Shown here: in pieces, positions 8,716 through 17,004 of the stretch
How positions within the stretch are numbered: position 1 is the first letter of the stretch
Layout of the letters: every line of letters starts with the position of its first letter
Source: Planctomycetota bacterium
GTDB taxonomy: Bacteria; Planctomycetota; PLA2; JAEUHO01
Length of the DNA stretch: 60,175 nt
Reading direction: 5' to 3'
NCBI GenBank assembly: GCA_020851795.1
Contig: JADZCA010000045.1
Coordinates: forward strand, 1 to 60,175
Program-made: the position numbers and the translations under genes
The notes under the pieces: generated by a model
The model's database searches: none
The model's input: only the letters and a program-made list of their open reading frames with translations
What the model was told of the DNA's origin: nothing

Positions 8716-9131
8716 GCCTTGCCCTTCTTCTCGCCGCCCGCCTTCGCGTCCTCGGCCGGGGCCTCGCCCTCCTTGGGCACGATCTGCCACACGGCGCCCC
8801 GGTCGAAGCGCATCCGGACCCCGTCGGCGACCTCGAGGAGGACGGTCTTCTCGTCCACCTCGATCACCTCGCCGTGGATGCCCGCGGTCGTCACGCAGCG
8901 GTCGCGCTTCTTGAGCGCGGAGAGCATCGCCTCGCGCTTCTTGCGCTCCTTCGACTGCGGCCGGATCATGAGGACGTAGAAGATCACGAAGATCAGCACG
9001 AACATCGGCCACGAGGGGAACCCGCCCGGGCTCGACGGCGCGTCGCCGCCGCCCGAGCCCCCGCCCGGAGCCGCCGGAGCGGCGGGGGCGGCGTCCTGCG
9101 CGAGCACGAACGGGAAGACGAGATCCGGCAC
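8712..9131 (-). CDS. yajC: preprotein translocase accessory subunit YajC
   Basis: YajC is a small single-span protein that co-purifies with SecDF-SecYEG. The product has 139 residues: a short leader, a Gly/Ser/Pro-rich segment to about residue 37, one TM (about 40-57), the hallmark MIRPQSKERKKR just after it, the VTTAGIHGEV core, and a charged Lys/Glu tail. The GTG start at 9131 has GGAGGA five bases upstream. Order yajC - small membrane protein - secDF, with overlapping starts, is a Sec accessory operon. The periplasmic leader before the TM is longer than in E. coli YajC. Confidence 0.93.
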   Translation of the reverse strand: MPDLVFPFVLAQDAAPAAPAAPGGGSGGGDAPSSPGGFPSWPMFVLIFVIFYVLMIRPQSKERKKREAMLSALKKRDRCVTTAGIHGEVIEVDEKTVLLEVADGVRMRFDRGAVWQIVPKEGEAPAEDAKAGGEKKGKA

Positions 9132-9245
9132 GACGGTCCTCCGAATCCGGGGATGGTAGGGGCGCGCCCCCGGGGCCGCGAGCGAAACCCCTGCCCGTGG
9201 CACGGGGCCCGGGGCGACCCCGGAGACGCTCCGTCCCCGGGGCGG

Positions 9246-9273
9246 TTGACAGCCCCCCCGGGGGGGCGATGCT
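9246..9273 (+). promoter_or_regulatory. mnmA promoter, probably leaderless
   Basis: A perfect -35 TTGACA (9246-9251) is followed 16 nt later by GATGCT (9268-9273). Seven bases after that box comes GTG at 9281, the start expected from MnmA homologues. Transcription would begin at or next to the start codon. Confidence 0.55.
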
Positions 9274-9280
9274 GCGCCTC

Positions 9281-10375
9281 GTGCGCATCGTCGTGGCCCT
9301 CTCCGGCGGCGTGGACAGCGCCGTCGCGGCGGCGCGGCTGCAGCGTGACGGCGCCGACGTGGTCGCCGTCCACTACCGCACCGGCGTCGTCGCGAGCGAC
9401 CCCGCCTCGGCGTCGGCGGCCCGGTCGTGCTGCGGGGCGGAGGACGCGCGCGACGCGCGCGCCGTCGCGGCGAGGCTCGGCGTCCCCTTCTACGTCCTCG
9501 ACGTCGCCGACGCCTTCCAGCGCGACGTCGTCGGAGACTTCGTCGCGGCCTACGCGACGGGGCGGACGCCCAACCCGTGCATCGTCTGCAACCAGACGGT
9601 GAAGTTCGGGCGTCTCGCGGAGCGGGCTCGCGGGATGGGGGCCGAGGCCGTCGCGACCGGCCACTACGCACGCACCGCGCTCCGCGCCGACGGGGGCGTG
9701 CGGCTGTGCCGCGCGACCGACCGGCGCAAGGACCAGTCCTACGTGCTCTACGGCCTGACGCAGGCGCAGCTCGCGCTCGCGCGCTTCCCGCTCGGCGACG
9801 CGCGCAAGGACGAGGTGCGCGACGAGGCGCGCGCGCTCGGGCTCGTCGTGGCCGACAAACCCGACAGCCAGGAGCTCTGCTTCGTCCCGACGGGCGACCA
9901 CCGCGACGTGCTCGCCGAGCGCGCGCCGGGCCTGCTGCGCGAGGGGCCGGTGGTGGACGCGCAGGGCCACGAGCTCGGGCGCCATCGCGGCGCGGCGGCG
10001 TACACCGTGGGACAGCGCCGCGGGCTCGGGATCGCTTCGACCGAGCCGCTGCACGTGACCGCGGTGGATCCCGCGCGCGACCGCGTGGAGGTGGGACCCC
10101 GCGCCGCGTGCCTGCGGCGCACGGTCGAGACCGCGCCGTTGCACTGGGTCGGGGTCGCGCCCGAGGAGGGGCGCCGTCGATCGCCGTGGCGCGTCACCGT
10201 CCGCATCCGGCACGCGCACGAGCCCGAGCCGGCCACCCTCTGCGTGGACGAGCGCGGCGGCGGCGTCGTGCGCTTCGACGCGCCGGTGTTCGCCCCCGCG
10301 CCCGGCCAGGCGCTCGTCGCCTACGACGGCGACGACGTCCTCGCGGGGGCGCCCATCGAGCGCTCGGCGCCCTGA
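9281..10375 (+). CDS. mnmA: tRNA-uridine 2-sulfurtransferase MnmA
   Basis: MnmA thiolates U34 of tRNA-Lys, -Glu and -Gln using a relayed persulfide and ATP. The product has 364 residues. The PP-loop SGGVDS is near residue 8. Catalytic Cys100 is in NPCIVCNQ, and Cys200 in SQELCF is the persulfide partner; both are in the expected places. YTVGQRRGLG and the C-terminal beta barrel are present. Homologues start a few residues before SGGVDS, so GTG 9281 was chosen over the ATG at 9269, which coincides with the predicted -10 box. It is convergent with the cytochrome gene, with only 6 nt between stops. Confidence 0.93.
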   Translation: MRIVVALSGGVDSAVAAARLQRDGADVVAVHYRTGVVASDPASASAARSCCGAEDARDARAVAARLGVPFYVLDVADAFQRDVVGDFVAAYATGRTPNPCIVCNQTVKFGRLAERARGMGAEAVATGHYARTALRADGGVRLCRATDRRKDQSYVLYGLTQAQLALARFPLGDARKDEVRDEARALGLVVADKPDSQELCFVPTGDHRDVLAERAPGLLREGPVVDAQGHELGRHRGAAAYTVGQRRGLGIASTEPLHVTAVDPARDRVEVGPRAACLRRTVETAPLHWVGVAPEEGRRRSPWRVTVRIRHAHEPEPATLCVDERGGGVVRFDAPVFAPAPGQALVAYDGDDVLAGAPIERSAP

Positions 10376-10381
10376 GCGCCG

Positions 10382-11662
10382 TCACTTTCCCGGCGTCGCG
10401 CCTCCGGCCTTGGCCGCGGCCGCCTCACGGCGCATCGACTCCGCGAGCTCGCGGATCCGCTGCGCCGACGACTTCATCGGCGCCCACCCGAACCAGTGCA
10501 TGTAGTCGGCGTTGGCGTGGACCGCGCCCTGGAACGCCTTCTGGCGGTGGAACAGGAACATGCGGTAGAGCTCCTGCTCGATCTGCGTGGGCGCTTCGTA
10601 GAAGAGGAGGAGGTCGAGCTGGCGCGGCTGCGAGGGGTCCTTGGGGAGGATCCCGTCGGCGTAGAGGCCCTCGACGACGCGGACCGACTCCGCCAGCAGG
10701 TGGGTCGTCTCGCGGACGACCTCGTCGGCCGTCTCGAGGTGCTGCTGACCGAAGGACCACGAGTGGCACTTCGCGCACACCCGGAGCATCTTGTCGCGCT
10801 GCTCGGCGAACGACGGCTGGTCGAGACGAGCGAGCTTGAGCGCCGCGATCGCGCCGACGCGCGCCTTCATGCCGGCCTCGTCGCGACCCCAGGGCCCGAT
10901 CGCCTGCACGATCGTCATCGTGTCCTTGGTCCACTGCTCGTCGGGCACCGGGAGCCGGAGCCCGAGGAAGCCCCACCCCGTCATCACCGCGTGGTCCCCC
11001 TCCTGCATGTGGCACGTCTGGCACGCGGGGGCGCGCCCCGACGTCGGGTCGAGATGGTGGATCACGCCGTGCTTGGCCGAGCGCCACATCTCGTACTGGC
11101 TGTGGTCCTCGCCCATGTGGCACGTCTCGCACGCCTCGGGGCGACGGGCCTCCTCCTTGGAGAACGCGTGACGGGTGTGGCACGCGTCGCAGCGGCCGAC
11201 GCTGCCGTCGGGCCACGCCTTGCCCACGGAGTGGCACGCTTCGCACCCCATCGCCCGCACGGCGGGCGGCTGGCCGGCGAGCATCGGGATCGCCTGCACC
11301 GAGGCCTGGGCGAGCGCGTGCTTGCCGCCGGAGAACTGCTTGACCTGCTTCTCGTGGCACTCGCCGCACACCTTCGGGGTCGGCCGCTGCGCGTTGCGGG
11401 CGTCGTTCTCGGTCTGGTGCGCCGAGCCGTGGCACGCCGCGCAGCCGACGGCGGAGGGGGCCTTCGCGTGCGCGCTCTCCCGCCACTGCTTGACCAGCAG
11501 AGGATTGAGCCGCTCGTGGCACTCCACGCACCCCGCCTCGGGGCCTGCGGGACCCGCGGGCCGCGGCGGGGCGTCCTGTGCGTCCGATCGCGGCGGCGCG
11601 GCGGCGCTCCACGCGACGGCGACGGCGAAGGGGACCGCGGCGACGAGCAGCAGGCGACGCAT
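10382..11662 (-). CDS. octaheme cytochrome c of the hydroxylamine oxidoreductase (HAO) family
   Basis: This is a periplasmic multihaem protein of 426 residues with a Sec signal peptide (about 1-28). Eight CxxCH haem sites occur: CVECH, CAACH, CGECH, CEACH, CDACH, CETCH, CQTCH, CAKCH. The block CDACHTRHAFS...CETCHMGEDH closely resembles HAO, including the Asp-His pair after the sixth haem motif. RVCAKCHSW and a C-terminal DYMHWFGW motif also fit the family. HAO-type enzymes oxidise hydroxylamine or hydrazine, or run in reverse as nitrite/hydroxylamine reductases. Direction cannot be told here. No haoB, quinone-reducing partner or other nitrogen gene is adjacent. An alternative is an octaheme nitrite/tetrathionate reductase, but the motif match favours HAO. 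No TM or lipobox was seen. Confidence 0.85.
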   Translation of the reverse strand: MRRLLLVAAVPFAVAVAWSAAAPPRSDAQDAPPRPAGPAGPEAGCVECHERLNPLLVKQWRESAHAKAPSAVGCAACHGSAHQTENDARNAQRPTPKVCGECHEKQVKQFSGGKHALAQASVQAIPMLAGQPPAVRAMGCEACHSVGKAWPDGSVGRCDACHTRHAFSKEEARRPEACETCHMGEDHSQYEMWRSAKHGVIHHLDPTSGRAPACQTCHMQEGDHAVMTGWGFLGLRLPVPDEQWTKDTMTIVQAIGPWGRDEAGMKARVGAIAALKLARLDQPSFAEQRDKMLRVCAKCHSWSFGQQHLETADEVVRETTHLLAESVRVVEGLYADGILPKDPSQPRQLDLLLFYEAPTQIEQELYRMFLFHRQKAFQGAVHANADYMHWFGWAPMKSSAQRIRELAESMRREAAAAKAGGATPGK

Positions 11663-11737
11663 GCGACGGCTCCACGCGCGCCCCGCTCGCGGGACGCGGC
11701 CACGCCTTCAGGCTCGCACTCGAGGGCGCCTGCTCCA

Positions 11738-11753
11738 AGCGCCACGTGGCGCT
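11738..11753. promoter_or_regulatory. 16-bp perfect palindrome upstream of the cytochrome gene
   Basis: AGCGCCACGTGGCGCT is fully self-complementary and sits 76 bp upstream of the octaheme cytochrome start, inside a 156-bp gap. It could be an operator for a dimeric regulator, or a hairpin in the HU 3' region. No FNR/CRP-type consensus is visible. Confidence 0.35.
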
Positions 11754-11792
11754 CCCGCTCGTGACCTCGCGGGGCCGTCCTCGTCGCCCCGT

Positions 11793-11819
11793 CCTCGTCG
11801 GCTCGTGAGGTCGGCGGGC
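11793..11819 (-). repeat. copy A of the dispersed inverted-repeat arm
   Basis: A single 27-bp arm matches the copy at 52234 at about 24 of 27 positions on the opposite strand. It abuts the HU stop codon. I do not see the partner arm nearby. Confidence 0.55.
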
Positions 11820-12088
11820 TAGAGCAGGTCGCGCAGCGCGCGGCCGGCGCGGAAGCCGACCGACTTCGACGGGCCGATCTCGATCAGCTCGAGCGTCTTC
11901 GGGTTCCGCGCGGTGCGCGCCGGTCGCCGCGTGACGCGGAACGACCCGAAGCCCTGGATCGCGACCTCGCCGCCGGTCTTGAGCCCCGCGGCGATGCAGG
12001 CCGTCACGGCGACGAGGGCGCGCTCGGCCTCCGCCTTGCTCGAGCCCATCTGTCGTGCGACCGCCTCGACGAGCTCGCCCTTGTTCAT
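11819..12088 (-). CDS. HU-family nucleoid DNA-binding protein
   Basis: HU proteins are homodimeric, bend DNA and organise the nucleoid. The product has 89 residues, typical size. It begins MNKGELVEAVA, has the GFGSF turn near residue 46, and the DNA-binding arm with RRPARTARNPKT, where HU and IHF carry the conserved RNPxT. GGAGGA lies just upstream of the ATG. A -10-like TAGGAT lies about 50 nt upstream on the minus strand (12138-12143). It is divergent from the VWA gene. HU versus IHF cannot be decided from one sequence. Confidence 0.92.
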   Translation of the reverse strand: MNKGELVEAVARQMGSSKAEAERALVAVTACIAAGLKTGGEVAIQGFGSFRVTRRPARTARNPKTLELIEIGPSKSVGFRAGRALRDLL

Positions 12089-12170
12089 GGGTCCTCCGAC
12101 GCCGGCTCCCTCGGCCGCGTCCGCGACGGGGCGCGGGATCCTAGCCAAGCCGACGGGCCGGCGCCAACGG

Positions 12171-12176
12171 TAGACT
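12171..12176 (+). promoter_or_regulatory. -10 box TAGACT, leaderless start of the VWA gene
   Basis: TAGACT ends six bases before the GTG at 12183 and there is no Shine-Dalgarno, so transcript and reading frame probably begin together. Confidence 0.5.
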
Positions 12177-12182
12177 CCCCCC

Positions 12183-14522
12183 GTGAACGTGGACCCCGCC
12201 CCCGGCGCTCCGTCGAGCGTGCGTGCGCTCCGTGCTGCGGTCGTCCTGCTCGCCGCCGTCGCGGCGATCGGCCCGGGGTGGTCCCTGCCCTCCGGGGCCC
12301 GCGAGGAGGCGCTGCTCGTCGTCGACGTCTCCGAGAGCGTCACGGCGGGTGCGGCGAGCTACGGCGGCGACGAGCGCCTCGTCTTCGCCGACGGGGTCCG
12401 CCGGGTCCTCCCCGGGGAGGAGGCGTCCAACCTGCCCCGCGGGCGCACGCGCACGGCGGACGCGCTGCGCGAGGCCTTCGCCGCGGTCGAGGGCACGACG
12501 CGCGACGTCGTCCTCGTCACCGACGGGCGCGACACCGAGGGCGGCGTGGCCGAGGTCGTCGCGCGAGGCCGGGCCGCCGGGCACCGGCTGCACACCGCGC
12601 CCCCGACCCCGGTCCCCGCCGACGTCGGGCTCGACGCGGCGCGCGTCGTCGCCGCCGACGCCGTCCGGGGCGTCGAGGTCGAGGCGCGCGTCGTGGCGTC
12701 GGGGCCCGGGCGCGTGCGCGTGTCGCTGTGGCGGGGCTCCGTGGAGGCCGACGCGACGCCGGTCGAGGTGCGCCACGGGCTCCCGGCGTCGGTGCGCCTC
12801 ACCGATCGCGAGCCGTTGCGCCGCGCGACCGGGTACGAGGTGCGGCTCGAGCCGCTCGACGGGACGCCCGACGACGACGCCGGGGACGACCACGTGGAGC
12901 TGCTCGCCGCGCCGTCCGAGCCGACGATCGTCGTGCTCGACGACGTCGCGTGGCCCGCCCCCGCCGACGCCGCGTCGCCGTGGGTGGACGGCCTGCGCGC
13001 GGGGCGCGCCTTCGTGGACGGCGCCGACGTGATCGTGCTCGCCGACCAGCCGTGGGCGCGGCTCGGCGAACCGACCGCGGCCCGGCTCGCGTCGGTGGTC
13101 GCGTCCGGGGCCACGTTGGTGGTGCTCGGCGGCGCATCGTCCTACGCCTCGGGGGGCTGGCCCGGCACCGCGTTCGAGCGGCTGCTGCCGCTGCGCTCGA
13201 CCGCACCCGACGGGGGCGAGACCGCCGTCGTCGTCGCGCTCGACCGCAGCGGGAGCACCGCCGAGGTCCCGCCCGACGGCGGCCCGCCCGCCCTCGACGC
13301 GCTCCGTCGCGCGGTGCGCGCCTTGGCGGAGGCGACGAGTCCCGACGTGCGCGTCGGCGTGCTGCCCTTCGCTGCCGTCCCGGACGCGGAGCCGCTCGCG
13401 CCCGGCTGGGTGCGCGGCGGGGACGACGTCGCGCGCGCGACGCTCGTCGCCTCGCTGGCGGCGCTGCGCGGCGCGGGCGGGACCGACCTCGACGCCGCGG
13501 TCGAGGCCGCGGCGCGACGCGCGGCGCCGCCCGGCGTGCGACGGCGCCGCGTGATCCTCGCCACCGACGGCGACCCCGACCACGCGCTCGGCGCCGCGTC
13601 GTTCCCTCGGGCCCGCGAGGCGCTCGCGCGCGGCGACGTCGCGTTCTCGGCGGTGGTGCGCGGCGACGTCGCGGCGGCGGCGGCCCTGCGCTCGCTCGCC
13701 GCGTCGCCCGACGACGTCGCCCTCGTGGACGCGGCGGGCGCGTTCCCCGACGCGGTGCTCGCGGCGTTCCACCGGGCGCGCGGACGCGACGAGCTGGCGC
13801 GCGCGGCCGGCCGGGTCACGGCGCTCGACGCCGACGTGGCGCCGCTCGAGGCGACGGTGCCGACGGCGTTCCACCGCCTCGAGCTCGCCGAGGGCGCGAC
13901 GCTGCTCGCCACGGTCGAGGCGCCGCACGACGTCGCCCGGCCCTTCGCGGCCGTCCGCCGCGTGGGCGCCGGGAGCGTCGTCGCGCTCGCGTGGGGCCCC
14001 TCGCTCGAGGCCGGCGACGCCGCCGACGTCGCCCGGCGCACGCTCCGACCGCTCGTCGCGACGTGGGCCGCGCGCGTGGACCGCGAGCTCGTGGCCGACG
14101 AGGCCGACGGGCGCGTCGTCGCGCGCGCGGCCGCGGGGGCCGGCGAGCTGCGCGCACGGCGGGCCGGGAGCGACGCGCCGACGCGCCTCCTCGAGGTCGG
14201 CCCCGGCCGCTACGAGGGCCCTTCGCCCGCGGGCCGCGAGGGCGCCCCGATCGAGCTCGCCGTCGGCGCGTCCGCGTGGCGCCCGGTGCGCGCGTCGGCG
14301 CGTCCGCCCGCCGAGTCGCGGGGCGCGGGCGTGGACGAGGCGCTGCTCGCCGCGTGGGCCGCGGAGGGCGGCGGCCGCCGGCTCGCGCCGGGCGAGCGTC
14401 CTCCCGCGGTCGCGGCGCGCCGGCGCATCGCGTTCGGCCCGTGGAGCGCGGTGCTGGCCGTCGCTCTCTTCGTCGTCGAGCGCGCCTCGGTCGCGCGTCG
14501 GCGCACCCCGAGGTCGTCGTGA
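12183..14522 (+). CDS. membrane protein with two von Willebrand A-like domains
   Basis: The product has 779 residues. An N-terminal hydrophobic segment (about 17-35) precedes a first VWA-like domain with DVSES near residue 48 and TDGRDT. A middle region (about 255-335) resembles the class I glutamine-amidotransferase-like fold seen in such proteins. A second VWA-like domain has LDRSGS near 353 and ATDGD. A C-terminal TM lies near 755-772. Proteins of this type occur beside MoxR/BatA genes, but none is adjacent here. The stop overlaps the next gene (GTGA), so the downstream lipoprotein is coupled. Its role, perhaps envelope complex assembly, is inferred only. Confidence 0.7.
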   Translation: MNVDPAPGAPSSVRALRAAVVLLAAVAAIGPGWSLPSGAREEALLVVDVSESVTAGAASYGGDERLVFADGVRRVLPGEEASNLPRGRTRTADALREAFAAVEGTTRDVVLVTDGRDTEGGVAEVVARGRAAGHRLHTAPPTPVPADVGLDAARVVAADAVRGVEVEARVVASGPGRVRVSLWRGSVEADATPVEVRHGLPASVRLTDREPLRRATGYEVRLEPLDGTPDDDAGDDHVELLAAPSEPTIVVLDDVAWPAPADAASPWVDGLRAGRAFVDGADVIVLADQPWARLGEPTAARLASVVASGATLVVLGGASSYASGGWPGTAFERLLPLRSTAPDGGETAVVVALDRSGSTAEVPPDGGPPALDALRRAVRALAEATSPDVRVGVLPFAAVPDAEPLAPGWVRGGDDVARATLVASLAALRGAGGTDLDAAVEAAARRAAPPGVRRRRVILATDGDPDHALGAASFPRAREALARGDVAFSAVVRGDVAAAAALRSLAASPDDVALVDAAGAFPDAVLAAFHRARGRDELARAAGRVTALDADVAPLEATVPTAFHRLELAEGATLLATVEAPHDVARPFAAVRRVGAGSVVALAWGPSLEAGDAADVARRTLRPLVATWAARVDRELVADEADGRVVARAAAGAGELRARRAGSDAPTRLLEVGPGRYEGPSPAGREGAPIELAVGASAWRPVRASARPPAESRGAGVDEALLAAWAAEGGGRRLAPGERPPAVAARRRIAFGPWSAVLAVALFVVERASVARRRTPRSS

Positions 14523-15211
14523 ACGTCGCCCGTCCGCTCGCGCTCGCCGCGCTCGCCCTCTCCCTCCTCGGGTGCACCCCGCGCCCGCGGGGCGCGCGGA
14601 GCGCCTCGCCGGCACCCGCACCGCCCGCGACGCCGCCGGCCGGCGAGGTCGCCGACCGGCCGTTCCGTGCGGGGACGCCGGCGGAGCAGGCCCGCGTGGC
14701 GGCGGCGGTGGACGCGCTCGCCACCGCCGAGGGCGACGCCTTCCTCGCGCGCGTGCGTGAGCTCGTCGCCGCCGGCGAGCTGGCCGTGCCGGCGCTGCTC
14801 GACGCGCTCGGCTCGCCGTCGGTGCGCGTGCGCAGCCAGGCGGCGTACGTGCTCGGCGTCGCCAAGGACCGCCGCACGATCGACGCGCTCGTCGCCGCTG
14901 CGACGCTCGACGCGTCGTCGGTCGTCCGCGGCGAGGCGGCGGCCTCGCTGCTCTCGATGGGGGACCCGCGTGGCCTCGCGCCGCTCGTGGACGCGCTCGA
15001 GGATCCCGACCCGCGCCTGCGGGTGCGCGCGATCGACGTGCTCGCCGAGTCCACGGGCCAGCGGCTCGGCTACGAGCCGGACGGCCCGCCCTCCGAGCGC
15101 ACGGCCGCCGTGCGGCGGTGGCGCGCCTGGCTCGAAGCCCGCCGCGCGCCCTGCCCGGTGCCCTCGCCGGAGCCGCCCCCGGACACGCCCGAGGCGAAGC
15201 CGGCGCGGTAG
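14519..15211 (+). CDS. HEAT-repeat lipoprotein
   Basis: The product has 230 residues with a lipoprotein signal ending LLGC (cysteine near residue 19). After a Pro/Ala-rich linker come alpha-helical HEAT/PBS-like repeats (about 85-190), with repeating leucine and arginine positions and VRGEAAASLL-type helices. The GTG start overlaps the VWA stop and has GAGG a few bases upstream. HEAT repeats bind proteins, so it may work with the VWA product in the envelope. The tail is Pro/Glu-rich. Confidence 0.75.
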   Translation: MNVARPLALAALALSLLGCTPRPRGARSASPAPAPPATPPAGEVADRPFRAGTPAEQARVAAAVDALATAEGDAFLARVRELVAAGELAVPALLDALGSPSVRVRSQAAYVLGVAKDRRTIDALVAAATLDASSVVRGEAAASLLSMGDPRGLAPLVDALEDPDPRLRVRAIDVLAESTGQRLGYEPDGPPSERTAAVRRWRAWLEARRAPCPVPSPEPPPDTPEAKPAR

Positions 15212-15239
15212 TAGCGCGGGGAACGCGGGGAAACGCGGA

Positions 15240-15284
15240 GCCAGGAAAGTTGTTTTCACGATGCGTGAAAACAACTTTCCTGGC
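15240..15284. repeat. perfect 21-bp AT-rich hairpin (REP-like or bidirectional terminator)
   Basis: The arms 15240-15260 and 15264-15284 are exact reverse complements around the 3-base loop ATG. The core GTTGTTTTCAC is AT-rich and stands out from the GC-rich surroundings. It lies between convergent genes (stops at 15211 and 15299). It may terminate both transcripts, but the lack of trailing T tracts and the foreign composition also fit a mobile REP-type hairpin. Confidence 0.8.
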
Positions 15285-15298
15285 ACCGCCCAGCACCG

Positions 15299-15715
15299 CT
15301 AGCCCTCGTCGTCGGTCTCGTCGTCGTCGGCCGTCGTGGCGGGGAGGCGGGCGCGCAGCGGGGCCCACCGCGGGTCCTTGCGGAGGCCGTCGAGGTCGGG
15401 GTCCTCGTCGAGGTGCTCGCCGTCGTCGAAGCCGAGGTCCACCGCACGGGTCAGCTCGTCGAAGGCCTCGTCGCGTCGGCCCAGCAGCGCGTACGAGCAC
15501 GCGAGGTCGTAGCGGAAGTCGGCCCGCTCGGGGTCGCGCGCCACGAGCCGGAGGTCGGCCGCCAGCGCGTCCTCGTGGCGCCCTGCCGCCGTGTAGGCGT
15601 ACGCGAGGCCCCGCAACGCCTCGACGTCGTCGGGGTGGGAGCGCGCGTGCGCCTCGGCGACCGCGACCTCGAAGGCGAGGCCGAGGTCCTCGAGCACTTG
15701 CTTCGGGCGGGCCAT
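15299..15715 (-). CDS. small tetratricopeptide-repeat protein
   Basis: The product has 138 residues and no signal peptide, so it is probably cytoplasmic. Two or three TPR-like helix pairs span about 30-105 (GLAYAYTAAGRHEDA, LACSYALLGRRDEA). The C-terminus carries a DPDLDGLRKDPRW motif, often seen closing TPR proteins, and an acidic tail. It is convergent with the HEAT lipoprotein across the 21-bp hairpin, and divergent from the next lipoprotein gene. Function is unknown. Confidence 0.75.
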   Translation of the reverse strand: MARPKQVLEDLGLAFEVAVAEAHARSHPDDVEALRGLAYAYTAAGRHEDALAADLRLVARDPERADFRYDLACSYALLGRRDEAFDELTRAVDLGFDDGEHLDEDPDLDGLRKDPRWAPLRARLPATTADDDETDDEG

Positions 15716-15777
15716 CCCCGCAGGGTGGCACGCGCCCGCGGGGAATCAACCCGCGGTCGCGACACCCGGGGACGACG

Positions 15778-15783
15778 TACGAT
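15778..15783 (+). promoter_or_regulatory. -10 box TACGAT, leaderless start
   Basis: TACGAT ends six bases before the GTG at 15790, giving a probable leaderless transcript. Confidence 0.45.
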
Positions 15784-15789
15784 GGGGGC

Positions 15790-17004
15790 GTGCCCCGGTC
15801 GCCCTCCCCGTCCGCCGCGCGCGCGCTCGCCGCGCTCGCCGCCGCGCTCGTCCTCGGCGCGTGCGCCGCGGACGCGCGCGTGCGCCGGGCGCCCACCGGG
15901 GTGGTGCCGCCGACGCCGCGCGACGCCGTGGCCGAGGGCGACCTCGCGCGCGGCGACGGGCGGCTCGACGACGCGATCACGACGTACGAGCGGGCGGTCG
16001 CGGCCGACCGCGCGTCGGTGCCGCCGCACCTGCGCCTCGTCGCCGCGCTGCAGGCCGCGGGGCGCCGGTCGGAGGCGCAGGCGCGCTACGCCGCCGCGGC
16101 CCGCGCGCCCGGCGCCACCGAGCCCGAGCGCGTGCTCGCGGCCCGTCTCGCCACCGACGGGAGCTCGGCCGAGCTGCGTCGCGTGTACGGCGACGCGGCG
16201 CGCGCGGCGCAGGGGCACGCGTGGTGGCACCTCGCGCTCGCCGAGGTCGAGCTCGCCGACGCCGAGGCGTCGCTGGCCGAGCAGGCGCGCGCGCGGGCGT
16301 CGGGCGACCGTCCCGCGGCGGCGCGCGCGCTCGAGGGCGGACGCGAGGCGCTCGCGCGCGCGCAGGCCGCCGTGGACGAGGCCGCGCGCCGTGCGCCCGA
16401 CCTCGCCGAGGTGCACCTGTACCGCGGGCTGTTGCGGTCGGTGGAGGCCGACGCGCTGCCGACGGTCTCGGCCAAGACCGCCGCCTACCGCGCCGCGGCC
16501 GAGGCGTTCGAGCGCGCCGTCGCGGCCGACTCCGCGCTGGTCGACGCGTGGGCCAACCTCGCCGACGCGCGCCGCCGCACGCGCGAGCCCGACCGCGCGC
16601 TGGTCGCCGCGCTCGCGGCCGCCCGGCTGGCGCCGTCGGACCCGGCGCTGCGGGTCGCCGCGGGGGTCGCGCTCCACGACCTCGGTCGCCACCGCGAGGC
16701 CGCGGAGCAGCTCCTCGAGGCGGCCCGGCTCGACCCGACCGACGCCGCCCCGTGGATCGCAGCCGGCGACGAGCTCGCGAGCGACGGCCGGCTCGAGGAG
16801 GCGCTCGACGCGTACGGCCGCGCGCTCGCGCTCGCGCCGCGCCGGGTGGAGGCGCTCGCGCGGCGCGGGGCGGTGCTCGAGCGCATGGGGCGTCCGGCGC
16901 AGGCGCGCGAGGACTACACGGCGTACCTCGAGCGCGGCGGGCCGGACGAGGGGGCGGTGCGTCGTCGGATGGAGCGACTGTCGAGCGTGGAGGCGGCCCG
17001 ATGA
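15790..17004 (+). CDS. tetratricopeptide-repeat lipoprotein
   Basis: The product has 404 residues. A lipoprotein signal peptide ends LGAC (cysteine near residue 25). TPR units run from about residue 46 to 395 in two blocks separated by a helical Ala/Glu/Arg-rich stretch (about 150-200). Typical TPR spacing is visible in ARGDGRLDDAITTYERAV and later repeats. It is probably anchored in the outer or cytoplasmic membrane facing the periplasm, as a protein-interaction scaffold. The stop overlaps the next start (ATGA), so the pair is co-translated. Confidence 0.8.
   Translation: MPRSPSPSAARALAALAAALVLGACAADARVRRAPTGVVPPTPRDAVAEGDLARGDGRLDDAITTYERAVAADRASVPPHLRLVAALQAAGRRSEAQARYAAAARAPGATEPERVLAARLATDGSSAELRRVYGDAARAAQGHAWWHLALAEVELADAEASLAEQARARASGDRPAAARALEGGREALARAQAAVDEAARRAPDLAEVHLYRGLLRSVEADALPTVSAKTAAYRAAAEAFERAVAADSALVDAWANLADARRRTREPDRALVAALAAARLAPSDPALRVAAGVALHDLGRHREAAEQLLEAARLDPTDAAPWIAAGDELASDGRLEEALDAYGRALALAPRRVEALARRGAVLERMGRPAQAREDYTAYLERGGPDEGAVRRRMERLSSVEAAR

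Noticed and set aside
9197..9280. Upstream starts for mnmA, including the ATG at 9269
   Set aside because: Homologues start just before SGGVDS, and the ATG lies inside the predicted -10 box. GTG 9281 fits both.
11663..11818. Small coding frame between the cytochrome and HU genes
   Set aside because: Frames here have no start signals and the region contains a palindrome and a repeat arm instead.
12141..15980. Long minus-strand frame of about 1280 codons
   Set aside because: It lies antisense to the VWA and lipoprotein genes, which have proper signals and overlapping starts. The antisense product has no recognisable motif.
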